Positions 1 through 11,810 of a stretch of DNA of 33,268 nucleotides are shown piece after piece. Origin of the DNA: Elysia marginata (taxonomy: Eukaryota > Mollusca > Gastropoda > Plakobranchidae); the NCBI GenBank assembly GCA_019649035.1, contig BMAT01012373.1, positions 43,503 through 76,770 on the forward strand, given 5' to 3'. Within the stretch, counting starts at the first letter, position 1. Each line of letters opens with the position of its first letter. The position numbers and the translations under genes are program-made. The notes under the pieces are model-generated. The model was not told the DNA's origin. It was given only the letters and a program-made list of their open reading frames with translations, and did no database searches.

Positions 1-531
1 ATGTCACAAATAACACCAACTTTTCTCAATAGGTCTAGCACTTGAAATCTTTGAGTAGATCAAGTGTGTGTTATTGAAAACGAAAGACGAAATATTGCTC
101 TTTCTGAAAATCACCGTACTTTGAATACAAAATGCATTTAAAAGCCTAGATTTTAGCCTGAAAACAAGCCCTCATGGTTTGACCTCTGGCAGGGGTAGAT
201 TTTCATACACGAGAGTGACAAAATGCGTTCATAGCTCGAATGATATAAAACTGACAATAAAATGCTATTGGAAATTGTCCCTATGACATATTTAAAGTAC
301 GCCAGTATTAGAAGAAACTTTGCAAATACTCAAATAACAAAAAACAAAATGTTTGAAATAGACCATGCATTGCCAAGCACCTTTTGACCTCTTCCCAAAT
401 ACAAATTGAGGTTAGTATACAGAGGGTCCCTGTGATTTTTCTCTTCAATCTAGATTTTGTACCGTTTTCATATGTATTTCAAGGTGTCAAATAGGAATTT
501 TAAGTTTCATATATTTTGCTCTGTCCCGTAG
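1..531 (+). other. Intron of gene 1, upstream part outside window
   Basis: AT-rich sequence with no coding potential that I can support. It ends in a pyrimidine-rich acceptor (ctctgtcccgtag) directly before the first visible exon at 532. The intron's donor lies off the left edge. Confidence 0.75.
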
Positions 532-3500
532 GTTGAATACCTTAGTGAGAAGCTGAAAGAAACCAACGAGAAACTGGAAGAAGTTCAGAGTGAGAGAGAC
601 AGCCTCTGTTGTGCCTTAGAAAAAGCGCAGGAAATGCTGCAAGTCTCAGAAGCTAAAATTTCCCAGCAGAATGAAAAGGTATTGCTTGCATATGTATGGG
701 TATGTCTTTGATTGAAGATTTTCAGTGTTGCCTTATAAAATTGAAAGGAAGCAAATGATTTGATTCCTGTAAAAAGAGGCAGTCTAGTTTTGTATGACTC
801 ACTTCGATTTTCCATCAGTATCTTTTTTTACTCCTAAATCTCACTTTCTCCCTAAAACTCTGTCTTTCTCACTGTCCTCTCCTCATCCTTCTCCTTCTTC
901 CTCCTTTTATCTGTCTCTCTCCAAACCATGTCATTTCATGAGGAATTGAAATGATGCAACCAAGATAATCTAGTGTAATATAGACAGTCAATATCATTTC
1001 TGTATTCATCTGAGTACTTTTGTTCCATCTAGATTTCTTTTCCTCTTTTATCCCATTTCATTCCAGCTTCACCGCCAGGAAAATCAGCTGGAGGAACTTC
1101 AGGAGTCCAACTGCGAGCTGCAGCAGCAAGTGAATCATCTTCAGTCTACTCAGCACCTCAAACAACAGCTTCGACTGCGCTCAACAGGACACCAGCTTCA
1201 TAGATACAATACACTTGACAGCAGTAGCTCGGGAAGAATACACAAGGGAGAGCAGTCTCAAGCTCTGTTGAAGGAGTTGTCCCCACAGGGTGTTGAACAA
1301 AAAGAGCAAAAGTCTAGAATACCGAAAATGTCACAGGCCAGTGAAAGGAAGAACCATAAGTCTCTGATCTTCCAGAGAAAACCCAAATCATTATCACTAG
1401 AGATAACTAATAATAAACAGCAATCAAATGATTTATGGTCTGATGGTATAGTCGACACATCTGAACAGAAAGAATCTCAGTCGATTTCCATTGTCTGCTC
1501 TGATCACTGTGACAATACAGACAATTTGCTGTCTGCAGAGCGCACTTGTGGTTTGAATATGGAAGAGGAGTACCTTCCAATGTCTGACTCTGATAACCAT
1601 GCTGAACAATCATTATTTGCAGAGCTTTGTAACTCACTAAGTGAGGAACAGACTAGGGGCTCCCAAGCCGGATCATTTAAACCAACTCATCACAGAAATG
1701 CGAGTGATTGCAGCCTGTCGTCTCTGACTGAAGGCTCAAGAAAGCGTCAGCATGAGAATATCAGGGCAGACAGTGATGGAACTGACGAGGACAGTCCTGA
1801 TAGGTCTGGCTGTAAGCAGACGCTTTACTCCCAGGACAAGCTCAATAGGCTCTCTCACAACTCAAGCTTTGACAATGATGTCTCTGGCAACTTGTCCAAA
1901 ACCACGTGGGGTAACAACACCCACCTCACTTCCTGGACTTCCGCTGATGATATCTCCGACTGCGTTGAAGATGAGACTATTGAGCTCTCCACCTACCACC
2001 TGTACTCCACAGCTTATGACGATTTAGAACCCATGTCTCTCCAGCTGGTCCGAGGGATGAGTATGGGTCCTCCCTCTTGTGAGGATGATGCCAAGGAACT
2101 TTCTGTTGGTCCACGCATGCGGGACTTGTCTCAGTTTACTGAGTTGTCTCCGGTCAGTGAATTTCCGCCTCCCTCACAAGAAAACATTGCTGAACAATCT
2201 CTTTTCTCAGAGCTGTCGACCCAGATGGGTGAAGACAAGGCAGGCTCAGGGTCCGAAGGTTCTCCAGGCTGTGCTATGGGTGTGTTTGACTTCTCTGCCG
2301 GTCACAGCCTTCAGGATGGAGACAGTCATAGCCCTGCTACAGGCATGGCTGACCATGGGCCTGGGCCGAGGCTGGACACAGAAATGGTAAACCATTTTTA
2401 AATCTTATAAATTTGTTGGGGGTATTTTTTTACATATGCCTGGCTATGGCCTTTTTCTCTGCCCTTTGTACTGCGGTTATGTTGACTTTAGGAAATCTCA
2501 GGTGTGGGATCAATTTAGCCTAGTCTAGCTTCTATTCAAAAGTGTTATAGATGCAGTTAATATAAGGATGTATTGCAGGCATAAAAAGTTATAAGTTGTT
2601 AATATTCTTCTCTCAGATGAATTCTGGAGAGTGGAACAAAGCAGCAACTCTTCCTTGCGACATACTAGAAGAAGACGACTTTGAATGTGATGATGACGAC
2701 TTCCTTGTTGGGAACATGGAAGGCACGACGCTTTCTATTGGTGGTGGGGGTCACAGTGAGTTTAATTTTGTCGGATATCAGTTATGATCCTGAATGAATG
2801 CTGGCTTGAATTTTAGCAGTTTGCAAAGAAAATTTAACATATTAAATTAGTGGAAAGCTACTAATTAGAACTATTCTGATCGAGATAGGTTCTTGAGCAC
2901 TCATGTTTCAGTATTAAAACCAAATTTATGTCCTTTTTTTTTATATCTAGCCCAGAAGCCATTTTTTCATATTAAACCAAAACATAATCTCAAATGGAAT
3001 TTGTCAGTTCTCGATCAAAGTTTTTTCTTTTTGGTTTCAAGAAAGTTTTCATATTATGGAAGTTGAGAACATAAACCTTCTTATTTACCACACTGCTAGG
3101 AATAGATAAGGGAGTGGTCCTAAAACCATTTTAAGGAACTGCTCATGGACTTTGACCAGAACTTTGTGAGATGTTTTTTTTTCTTTTGTTTCTTTTGTTA
3201 GATTCTTAGAAAGATTTGACAAACATTCACAAATTTAGGACTGCAGTCATCTTTTTAAACCCTGTTACCTGTTTTATTTTTGAAAATGCAGAAATTTTTT
3301 TTCTAATCTATTGGATATGATTAACAGTTTCATATTTTGATCTATTTTTTTTTGAAATTGTATTGCCCTCTTTCAGACATGTTGTACTACTCAAGCCCAA
3401 ACATTTACGCTGATGCTGCTTGTAGCATGCCCAGTGAGCCAGAGTTTTTGTCTTTTGACACCAAAAGTGAAGAGAGCATCAGAGAAAGCCATACTGAAAC

Positions 3501-4878
3501 TGATGTCCAAAAAACAAGTACATCGCCATGCCCAACTACACAAGAAGTAGGTTCTCAGAAGACTGTAAGTTGTCTTTGTTCTGTTCTTTTTTTCATGCTT
3601 TTTATTCAAAGTTTTCAGCAGTTCACAAAAATTGTAGCCTTTGATGGTTGGAATAATAGTCAAAAGGCTAACTGTATGGCCTAATTAAGACTTAGCAAAG
3701 TGCAAACTATCTCATAGATTAATTCTGTCAATAGCGCTTCAGTATCTTACATTCAGATTATGAAAATGTGCTTGTACATTGATACACAATTTAAAAACTG
3801 TTTATTTGATTTAAGACATAAAAATTTCTAGAAATTCAATGTTGCTGGGGGCTGCGTTGCTTGAGTTGTCAAGTGTTTGCAATCTTTTGATGAGGGGCTA
3901 TGATTAATCAGGGCTTTGCCTATTCAGCTATTTAATTTATATTTTTCCTTTGTGAATCTGATCTCTATTTATCTCTTTCTTATCTACAGCAGAAAATAAA
4001 CGAGGCATGTAAACAACTGCGTGAACTGGTAAGAAAAGCCCATGCAGGAGGTCTGATAGCTTCCCCCAAGTATGGTGACGACGATACAAGCACTGACACC
4101 CTCCTCTCTCTTATTGCTGAATTAAGGTTATGTGTTGAGTCAGCATGTACAGATAAGGTAGGCTTTGCTTTTTCTTTTCTTTTATAAAACTATTGTACGG
4201 TGAAACTGTTCAATTGAAACTGGGTAATTGAAAATATTGGATTTAACCATTGAGGCGCCCAATTACTTTATCTTATGGAAACTTTTATCACAAACATACC
4301 TTTAACTTCTCTTGACAACCAAAAAATTTAAAGTAAAAAAGACTAAATTCTTTAAATTTTTAATTTGTCTGTTGCTTTTTTTTTTTTAGTAACCCTAGAA
4401 TTGCTACTTATAAATTTTAGCAACATGATTTCCATTAGTTTGAGTATTAAAAATGAAATTCGCAATTATAGGCCTATTTAATTGGCTGGCCGACACTTTG
4501 TGGGTTAGTTTTAAAGCAAGATCTGAGGAAAATGCCCATCACTAGCAAACTCTCTAATTTTTGTTCAAAGCTGCATCTGATATAGAAAATGTACTGGTGC
4601 AAACACCCTCTTGGGAACCATATTAAATGGAATAATTAGACCGAAGTACATAGGAAGACCAGAATGGTTTTTGTTATTAAAAAAATCATTTGTAATCTTT
4701 AGAGAAAGAACTTACTAGAAAGGAAAGGGCTTTTCAATTTATATTTTGGCTTCATAGGTTTCCATAATCATTGTTTGTTACATGTTTTGACTGGTTCTGT
4801 TTTGTTGTCTATCTCATGAATTTTTGTTTTTTATTCCAGCAAAAACATCTGAGAAATGAACCTGAGAAACAAAGTTAG
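532..4878 (+). CDS. Coiled-coil dynein-adaptor-like protein (BICD-related/Spindly/TRAK type?), C-terminal 666 residues, six exons
   Basis: Exons: 532-678, 1067-2386, 2617-2755, 3377-3564, 3990-4157 and 4840-4878 (stop TAG 4876-4878). All junctions are GT-AG, and phases agree (0,0,1,0,0), giving 666 visible residues. The N-terminus lies off the left edge. Residues 1 to about 80 are heptad-rich coiled coil (VEYLSEKLKETNEKLEE through CELQQQVNHLQ). The rest is low-complexity, Ser/Asp/Glu-rich and probably disordered, with an acidic patch EEDDFECDDDD near residue 512. Two near-identical motifs, AEQSLFAEL (Ser at residue 231) and AEQSLFSEL (Ser at 427), resemble the Spindly box LFxE(V/L/I) that follows the coiled coil in Spindly, BICD2, BICDR and TRAK adaptors and contacts dynactin's pointed end. 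A short C-terminal helical segment (KINEACKQLRELVRKAHAGG; LLSLIAELRLCVESAC) recalls the BICD-related tail. The coding call is strong and the family call is tentative; another coiled-coil scaffold is possible. The introns between these exons hold nothing I recognise. Confidence 0.82.
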
Positions 4879-5557
4879 CGGTGTTTTTCTCTGCATCTTT
4901 GACTACGGAAATTGTCAAGATTGAGACCATCTTCCTCCAAATGGACTTTGTTTTGTGCGTTTAAAAATGCTTAAAGTACTAAGCATATCAGGGAAACAGC
5001 ACTGGTTTTTAAATTTGCTGGCTTGGAAAATCAAACGTAAAGCAAATGTAATAGAGCATTTACACAAATATGTTTTGCCTCTTTAACATTGGCTTCTCTG
5101 TAGCTATGACACTCAAATGAAATGGCTACTTGTACTTTGCAATTTTTTGTGGCTAGTTTTGATTGCACAAGAAATCGCAATAGTTTGCCAAAGAAAAGGA
5201 AGCAGGCGGTTACAGCTCAGTATGCCTGCTTTGTTTTGCATGTTCTGATTTTGCCCTGTAGAATTTTTACTGTTTTCAATCCTTGTTTTAGGATTTTGTT
5301 ATGGCTTGTGACATTCCATTTATTGAAAATATTTTTTTTTTGTCAAGGATCACAATGGTAACTGTTGACATATCCACTTTGCTTGCTCTAGGAATGCTTT
5401 GCAGCATTTGCCTTTTTGCTTGACTTTTTTTCTATCAACTGTACAATGTTTACATTCATGCTTTATGAACTGCTCTATATTGGAATTGTGTGTACTTTCT
5501 GATGTCGTGCTAAAGCTGAATCAATGTTACTTGTTAAAGCAGGGTGATGCCATTCAT

Positions 5558-5784
5558 CTTGCAACTATTCCAAATAGTTTGGCTGCCAGGAATTATTTTA
5601 GAAAATGCCTTTCAGAAAAATTTGTTTTACTCTTTTTTTTTTTTTTTTGCTATATTTTGAATCAAAAGAAGTTATGTTAGCTTTCCTCATAATTTTTATA
5701 ATTTCATGCAATTTTTCAGGTTTAGAAGCTACAAAAAGTGGATTGCTTAAAGTAATAAATTGTGACATTTGGACTGGTTGCAAG
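5558..5784 (+). mobile_element. AT-rich MITE, copy 1 of a four-copy family
   Basis: Imperfect terminal inverted repeats: CTTGCAACTATTCCAAATA at 5558-5576 against the reverse complement of CATTTGGACTGGTTGCAAG at 5766-5784 (about 15 of 19 match). The interior, a T-run then a segment ending ...TTAGAAGCTACAAAAAGTGG, aligns by eye over about 100 bp with the elements at 22048, 23921 (opposite strand) and 25384. No coding capacity, so non-autonomous. The ends are approximate and the superfamily is unknown. Confidence 0.55.
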
Positions 5785-7270
5785 ATATTTATATACATTA
5801 ATATCCAGCTAATTGCACACCACCTAAGAACTCACTACGGCTTAAATAACACCAAATGGCTCTGACCGATTTTTTTCTTATATTTATCAGTATACTCTAA
5901 ACACACGCAACATCATCGAGATGCATGCTTTGAAATTGGCAAAAATTACTTTAGAAGTAGATCGGGCAGCCACTGAGATGCAAGGGATAGGCCACTTTCA
6001 CTCATCATGGATTTGCATATTCCTTAATCAGGCCTACCTACAATGCTACATAGATATGTTGTGGGGATGGGAAGACTTGGGGGCAGGGGTGTGAAGATGG
6101 AAAGTAAGATGGCCTGGGGTAACCGATGGTTTGTGTAGACTTAAGCACCACAAGCGATATTATGCAATGTAATCTCGCCTTGCCCGTACCAACGGACAGG
6201 TGAACTGTTGTAGGCTAGCCTATAGCCTGTGTACCATTCAGTCTGACCATGCCTTCCCCCCTCTCCCTTGGTTTTCCCCTTTGGTCAATGACCTATTTAC
6301 AATTGCAGTGTGATAATTGCGAAGCTTAGGTCTTTTAGTTTACATAGATCTACATATATACAAATAAGCTTAAAGACATACATCAGTTATAATCTTTATG
6401 TTCTAGTCTAGACCTTGTCAATTTATATGGTCAAGGGAAACAACTTGACTTTTATCATCGCATTTTAAAGGAAAGTAAATACAACATGTAGCAATTCTTA
6501 CCACCTTTTGTAAGTGCAAGCATCTCCAAAACGCACGCTATTTGAGCCTCTCAAGTGCTGGCCTTTAGCCAGGTGCTACTTTATTTGTTCATCATTGTTT
6601 TATTAGACCTGTATGGGTTGTTTTTTCATGTGAAAATGAAAATGTTTTAGGGCTAACAAACAAACAAAAATTCACAACAACGGTTTGGGTTCCCACGGTT
6701 TGGAAACTTGAGTTGACCTTCGCAACCTGTCCTGAATTCAAACATTTGATTATTGTTGTTTTTATTGGCCTTGTGTCAACTGGTTTCAAAGCAGATAAAA
6801 TGTTAAACAAACAAATTTATTGTGTCAACAATGGTTGGCTTTTGCTGTTTAGAAATGGGACTTGTTATTGACAAACCATGCTGCATTTAACAGTGAGACT
6901 TGCAGCTCAACTTTGATTTGACTGCATACTCTGTAATGTTTTCGTGGGATTTATTTTAATGACTGCTCAAAAAGAGTGCAATATCTGGGATACTTTCGTA
7001 CAATATAGGCATGGATACTATTCCCTTTAGTGTGTGTTTGTTTGACTGAATGGGCTACTTTGACTTGTTTTTAACCATAAGGCATTTTGAAAATGAAGGA
7101 CAGAAAAGTTTACTACTCTCTCCCATGTTTTTTTTTTAGCCAATTTCTTAAAGTGTTATTTTTGTTTCTAGAGTATTTTTTAAACTCTTTTTGGTATGAA
7201 TTTTTCATGCACTGTACCGGAATTTTTTTTAGCGTTTTAACAAAGTTGTCTACTCTCAATTTTTTTTTAC

Positions 7271-7440
7271 CGTAAGAACGCTCTCAGCTTAGCCTATCTC
7301 TCTGTTTACAGCGTTTGTCAAAGTTTGTATACTGTTTGCTTCGTCTTGGTCCAGGGGGAAACGAAAAATCTACCAACCTTTAGCAAACGCTGTGACTGTG
7401 AGCATCCTTATGGTATAAACAGAGAGAGCTAGCGTTACTA
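7271..7440. repeat. Imperfect fold-back (inverted repeat)
   Basis: The left side contains TCTCTCTGTTTACAGCGTTTG (split over 7297-7317). The right side contains GCAAACGCTGTG (7383-7394) and TATAAACAGAGAGAGCTAGC (7414-7433). The arms pair as an outer block (TCTCTCTGTTTA with TAAACAGAGAGA) and an inner block (ACAGCGTTTG with CAAACGCTGT), with a loop of about 65 bp. It could be a degraded transposon or a structured element in the long 3' UTR. Confidence 0.5.
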
Positions 7441-8705
7441 GCAGCTTTCTTACAATCAAGAAGAGTTAACTTTTGTTTTAAAAAATTGGCCTACATAAGA
7501 AGAGTCTGACACTTTTTTTGTTCTTTTCTTTTTTTCTTTTTTTTTTTGCAAAGTTTGTTTTTCTTTTTCAAGGAAAAGGGGGAGGGGGAGGGCTATAATA
7601 AATAGGAGTCTATAAGTTTAGGGCATTATTATATTATTTTTACAAATTTGTCCTTTTTGAGCTGTCAATATGTGTTTTGTTTTAATTATTTAGTAGCCAT
7701 TTGAGAGAGGGCCACGGGATGCTTAAAACATCACATCTACAAGTTGCATCTAAGAAAAATATCAAAAGCTGCCATAGTCATTTCCATTTGATATTTTTTT
7801 TTATCATTTCATGTTTTGTTGAAATGTGCTGGTCAACCACTGTCAAGGCAGCATAGGAGTTGGAACAGGCTCATGTAGCTAAAGTTTACCCTTATAATAA
7901 TCAAATCTAAATCTGATTTATTTCAAGGTTTTGTGGACTACAATTATGTTTCATTGTTTTGTTGGGGGAGGTTTAAACATGTACATCTTTTGATTGTCAA
8001 TTCTAGGGAATGTGAGGGTCTTTTGTTTTATCCTTTGTAATTGTTCTTATTTTGTGCATGCCACCTTTTCTTTTTCTCTTTCCTGTATTCTCTTTTACCT
8101 CTGTTCCTCTAATGTCATTTTATAACTGTTTAAAGAACATCGTTTTGTTGAACAGCTAGCTCAAAAAAAACAAGCTACGGTACTCAGATATGTGTATCCC
8201 TTTTGATTTTTTTTTTAATGTGAGCTCATGCTTTGTTGTCTATGTACATTGTAATTCGATATGGACCAAAAGGTAGTTCTATTTCTGGTTTAAATTGCTT
8301 AACAATTGAAAGCCTGATGCCCTATCACTGTTGTATGTTACATGCCTTACATTCTCGCCAGATCATTCCTGTTGTTCTAAGCCTCAAGCATTTCTGTCGC
8401 TTCTTACATTTTTTACAACTTTATTGTAAGATGTGACAGACTTCTCTTTCAACCTCTTGATTTCCAGCTATTGTTTCTCAGTGCTCTTCGGAGATAGGGA
8501 GACATTTGTCTGGAGTACAATGAAGACAAGATTTTGTCCACGCTTATTTTAGACATTTTCCCTTTCTGTGCATATTTGACTTGTAATTTGGTTGATTTGG
8601 TGCTAAATTGAGAGTGAAAAAGAACCACATGTTGTTTGTTGTTACTCCTTCAGATAAACAGACTTACTTGTTTGTTTTTTTTTTGTTTTTTTTTGTCTCC
8701 TTATA

Positions 8706-9366
8706 CAGTGGAATCCGGATAAAGTCAACACCTCGGGACCGCAAAAAAATGTTGACTTCAAGCGAGGTTGACTTTATCCAATTTCATTGGGGGGGGGGGG
8801 GTGCAACATATTACAATGTGTAAGTACAAGATAAATTCAACGAGCGCAGCAAACTGGTACTCTGAGAAATGATGAAGGCTAGCTTAGCCTAGACGTAGAC
8901 ACAGGGATGGAATGCGTAGGATTGCACATGAACACTGTGTTCGCATTGGTTTGGCAAGGGTGGGAGGAGTGGGACTGGGAGAACCATCAGTGAACTGCAC
9001 CAATCAGCTTCTGTCACTGTCTTCTGTCCAGCCGTACATGTACTAACCCCTTCCCCCACTAGCCAGTTGGCCCAGGCAGGCTAGCGAGCGCTACATGCAG
9101 TGTCTTGAATCTGATTGGAAACAAAGAGCTCCCACCCACCCACCTCCGCTGGTTCTCTTTGTCTCTCCCAAGACCCATCTGGGGTCTCTCTTATCTTTCA
9201 ATATGACCATGAGGTGTTGACTTTAAGCGAAAATAGGTCCGAGGCTGTTGACTTAATGCGAAATAATGTTACTTGAATAAAGAAGGAAAAAAACAGGACC
9301 GTTGCAAAGTGTTGACTTTAACCGAGAGTTGACTTCAAGCGAGTTGACTTCTCGCGGATTCCACTG
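8706..9366 (+). mobile_element. Pogo/Tigger-like non-autonomous DNA transposon, copy A
   Basis: Bounded by TA on both sides (8704-8705 and 9367-9368). It starts CAGTGGAATCCGGATAAAG and ends CTCGCGGATTCCACTG, so the outermost 13 or so bases are perfect inverted repeats. The subterminal regions carry at least eight GTTGACTT or AAGTCAAC motifs. The left end is itself a fold-back (GGATAAAGTCAAC with GTTGACTTTATCC). The interior is GC-richer than its surroundings, with a 13-G run at 8789-8801 and two opposed CCAAT boxes (9000-9004 and ATTGG 9114-9118). No transposase is encoded. TA duplication with CAGTGG ends is typical of Tc1/mariner-pogo elements; that family call is inference. Confidence 0.82.
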
Positions 9367-9523
9367 TATGTGTCTCTGTTTATATTTAGCATTTGTGAAC
9401 AGTTAAGAGGATCCAGAGGCTCTTTGAATGTGTTTCACAGATATTGAAGCAATGCAGTTTAAAGTTGGTAGACCAGGCTTTTGAACAGATATGGTTTGTA
9501 CTGACTAATTTGTCTATTACCAA

Positions 9524-9864
9524 GGGGCAGCGTGGCACAGTGGTTAGCGCGTCGGACTTGCGATCTGGAGGTCGTGGGTTCGATTCCCGACCATGTCATG
9601 TTGCAATTGCCTTGGGAAAGCAATTTACCCTAACTTTCCCCAGTCCACCCACCTGTAAAATGGGTACCTGGCTAAAGGCAGTGCTTGAAATTTGTGGAAT
9701 GTTAGTATTTGAGCGCCTAACAGGCTGCCGTACTGTAATGCTCTGAAATATGAGTTGAATCGGCTCTGGTGTGTATAGGCCTGCTGGGGTAAATATGTAA
9801 AGTCATGAGACTGCCTTCGGCGGTGGAGGACTCTAAACATATTTATTATTTATTTATTCATTTA
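9524..9864 (+). mobile_element. tRNA-derived SINE
   Basis: The head carries RNA polymerase III promoter boxes: A box TGGCACAGTGG (9533-9543) and B box GGTTCGATTCC (9577-9587). The tRNA-like part spans about 9524-9601. The body contains CCTTGGGAAAG and GGGTACCTGGC, a core also present in the SINE at 29880 (minus strand). The 3' end is an AT-rich tail (TTTATTATTTATTTATT) near 9840-9864. No clear target-site duplication was found. Open frames across it are meaningless. Confidence 0.85.
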
Positions 9865-11369
9865 CAAAATGCATATATTTTCTGCGATCTGTAACTGGGA
9901 AACTTCCGTTTGATTTTAAATAGATAGTCAGTATTATTTCCATAATGTTTTCTGTTAAATTTGCCTATGACAATGGAAGAAAAAACAAAGCTCCTATGGA
10001 TTGCTTCACTGTCCATAAAATATTTATGCTTTGATTTTTAACAAGAAGCCTATGTGATATGGCAAACTTCATTTTAATTTTGTTTTTATTGGGTTTGACT
10101 ACACTGATAAAGGAAAGAAACTTTTTTTCCTGTTTCTCTTTGACAAAATAACTTTTCACTCATACATTTTTATTTTCTGATGAAAGAACTTTTTGCCTGT
10201 AGTTCATGGTTAGTTTAGAGTCCCTTTTATGTTTGTTTATGGTTGCATAATAATTTCTGCTTTCAGTGTTCCATGTAAAAATGTAATATGGGATTTATGT
10301 GCTTTTTTGTCAACTGACTGTATTGCTCTTTCAAAGTGTGCCAATAATTTATCAGCTGTGATTTTAGCGTTGTTTTTAAAAGTTTCAGTAGATTTTCAAC
10401 GTCCATACTTGTAGCTTATCTATCTTTTTAATTCATTGTTAAAATATCAAACGGCTGCACTAATCTTTGGTGATGATTTGCTAGCCAAATATTTTGTGCA
10501 GGCAAACTCTGAAGCGCATAAAAAAAATAGCAACAAAAGCTAAAGTTGTTCATCCTGAAATAGCCACATAGCAGCAGTTCAGCATTCTATCTGTGTAACT
10601 GGTGTACTCGACAGTTTATATAATGCCTCCTGCTTGTAAATTATCCATTGATCTTGTTTGCATTGGCCTTTCTTGCATTTCACTTTGCAAGTGTCAGATT
10701 CAAAGTTGCTAATGTGGAAAGCTTTTCTATATTAAACTTTGCTAATTGTTACGATCCCTGTAAAAGGAGTTTTTTGCACAGACTGGTTTGGGTAAATTAT
10801 TAAGAAAATGAGTGGAAATATTTTGCTTTTTACAATTTGAGAATGTTCTTTTCTCCTGACTTGTTAGGGCTAGTTGCCAGACTTGCATACTAAACTGTTA
10901 GTGTTACCACTTCAGACTTTATTTTTTCTACCTCTAGTCTTAATACACTTTATATGTTGATGTGCCAACTTTAAAAGATGCTGCATTGTTTTAACCATCA
11001 GAAGTCAATTATTGTAAAATTCCAATTATTTTTCTCATACCCATACATTCATTTAGTAGTTTGTTTTTTGGATACATTTTTTCACTTTTGCTTCTGAGTT
11101 GTTTGTTTATTATTTTAATTGGAAAAAAATGGTTGAAACTTATCATGAAACAGAAAATAAAGAGAGAGCATGTCATGTATTTACAACAAAAATGTACGAA
11201 ATAGTTGGCCTTCTGAGTTAGCTACTTTGATTGTATTCAAATCCTAAAACAGCTGGTTAAGTTTTTGGATAACTAGATCTTAGTTGTGAGCTTGATGTGT
11301 CTGTAACTGTTTAAGCAATTATGGTCAGGTAGGGGATATTCGGCTGCTCGGAGTATGTTTGTGCTCCAT

Positions 11370-11810
11370 CAAGCTCTTTTCTATAAGCTTTTTGTGTGTG
11401 TAGCTCATTAATGTATATAATGTTGCACCCTGCTCAAGTCCCTTTTTGTAACTAAAATGTGTGTGTGTGTGGCTTAGGCAACCATGGCTTGGGCAAGTTT
11501 TTAGAACATTAAGCTACACAATGTCTGCGTCTTGTTCCCAGTTCTTTCTATAAGGTAGATTGTGTGTGTGTCTGTATTACTTAGGTAACAATTGCTAGCT
11601 TAGGGTGTACATTAAGCGAATAAGAGAACATTGCGCTGAGTTCAAGTCCCTTTGTGTGTCAGCTTCATGTTTATGTCTCTACAGCAGCTATAGCTACATT
11701 AAGCGAATAAGAGAATATTTGCGCTGAGTTCAAGTCCCTTTGTGTCAGCTTCATGTTTATGTCTCTATAGCAACTATAGCTAACTTAGTGGACATTCAGC
11801 TCAATATAGA
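11370..11810 (+). repeat. Degenerate tandem repeat with a recent 87-bp duplication
   Basis: Two close copies sit head to tail at 11611-11697 and 11698-11784. Each begins ATTAAGCGAATAAGAGAA and contains GCGCTGAGTTCAAGTCCCTT, then AGCTTCATGTTTATGTCTCT. Looser relatives upstream share CTCAAGTCCCTTT, GTGTGTGTG and GCTTAGG..AACCATGGCTT, so the array probably began as a unit of about 100 bp. The region lies inside the presumed gene 1 3' UTR. Confidence 0.7.

Noticed and set aside
2596-2787. Independent small gene starting at 2596 or 2617
   Set aside because: It is an internal exon (2617-2755) of gene 1 with good acceptor and donor; the ATG at its start is an ordinary Met codon.
5122-5680. Cys/Phe/Leu-rich open frames after the gene 1 stop
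   Set aside because: Composition reflects T-rich DNA (Phe, Leu, Cys codons); no splice sites or conserved motifs.
9524-9601. Possible true tRNA gene
   Set aside because: A and B boxes are present, but the cloverleaf arms do not pair well, and the sequence continues into a SINE body and AT-rich tail.
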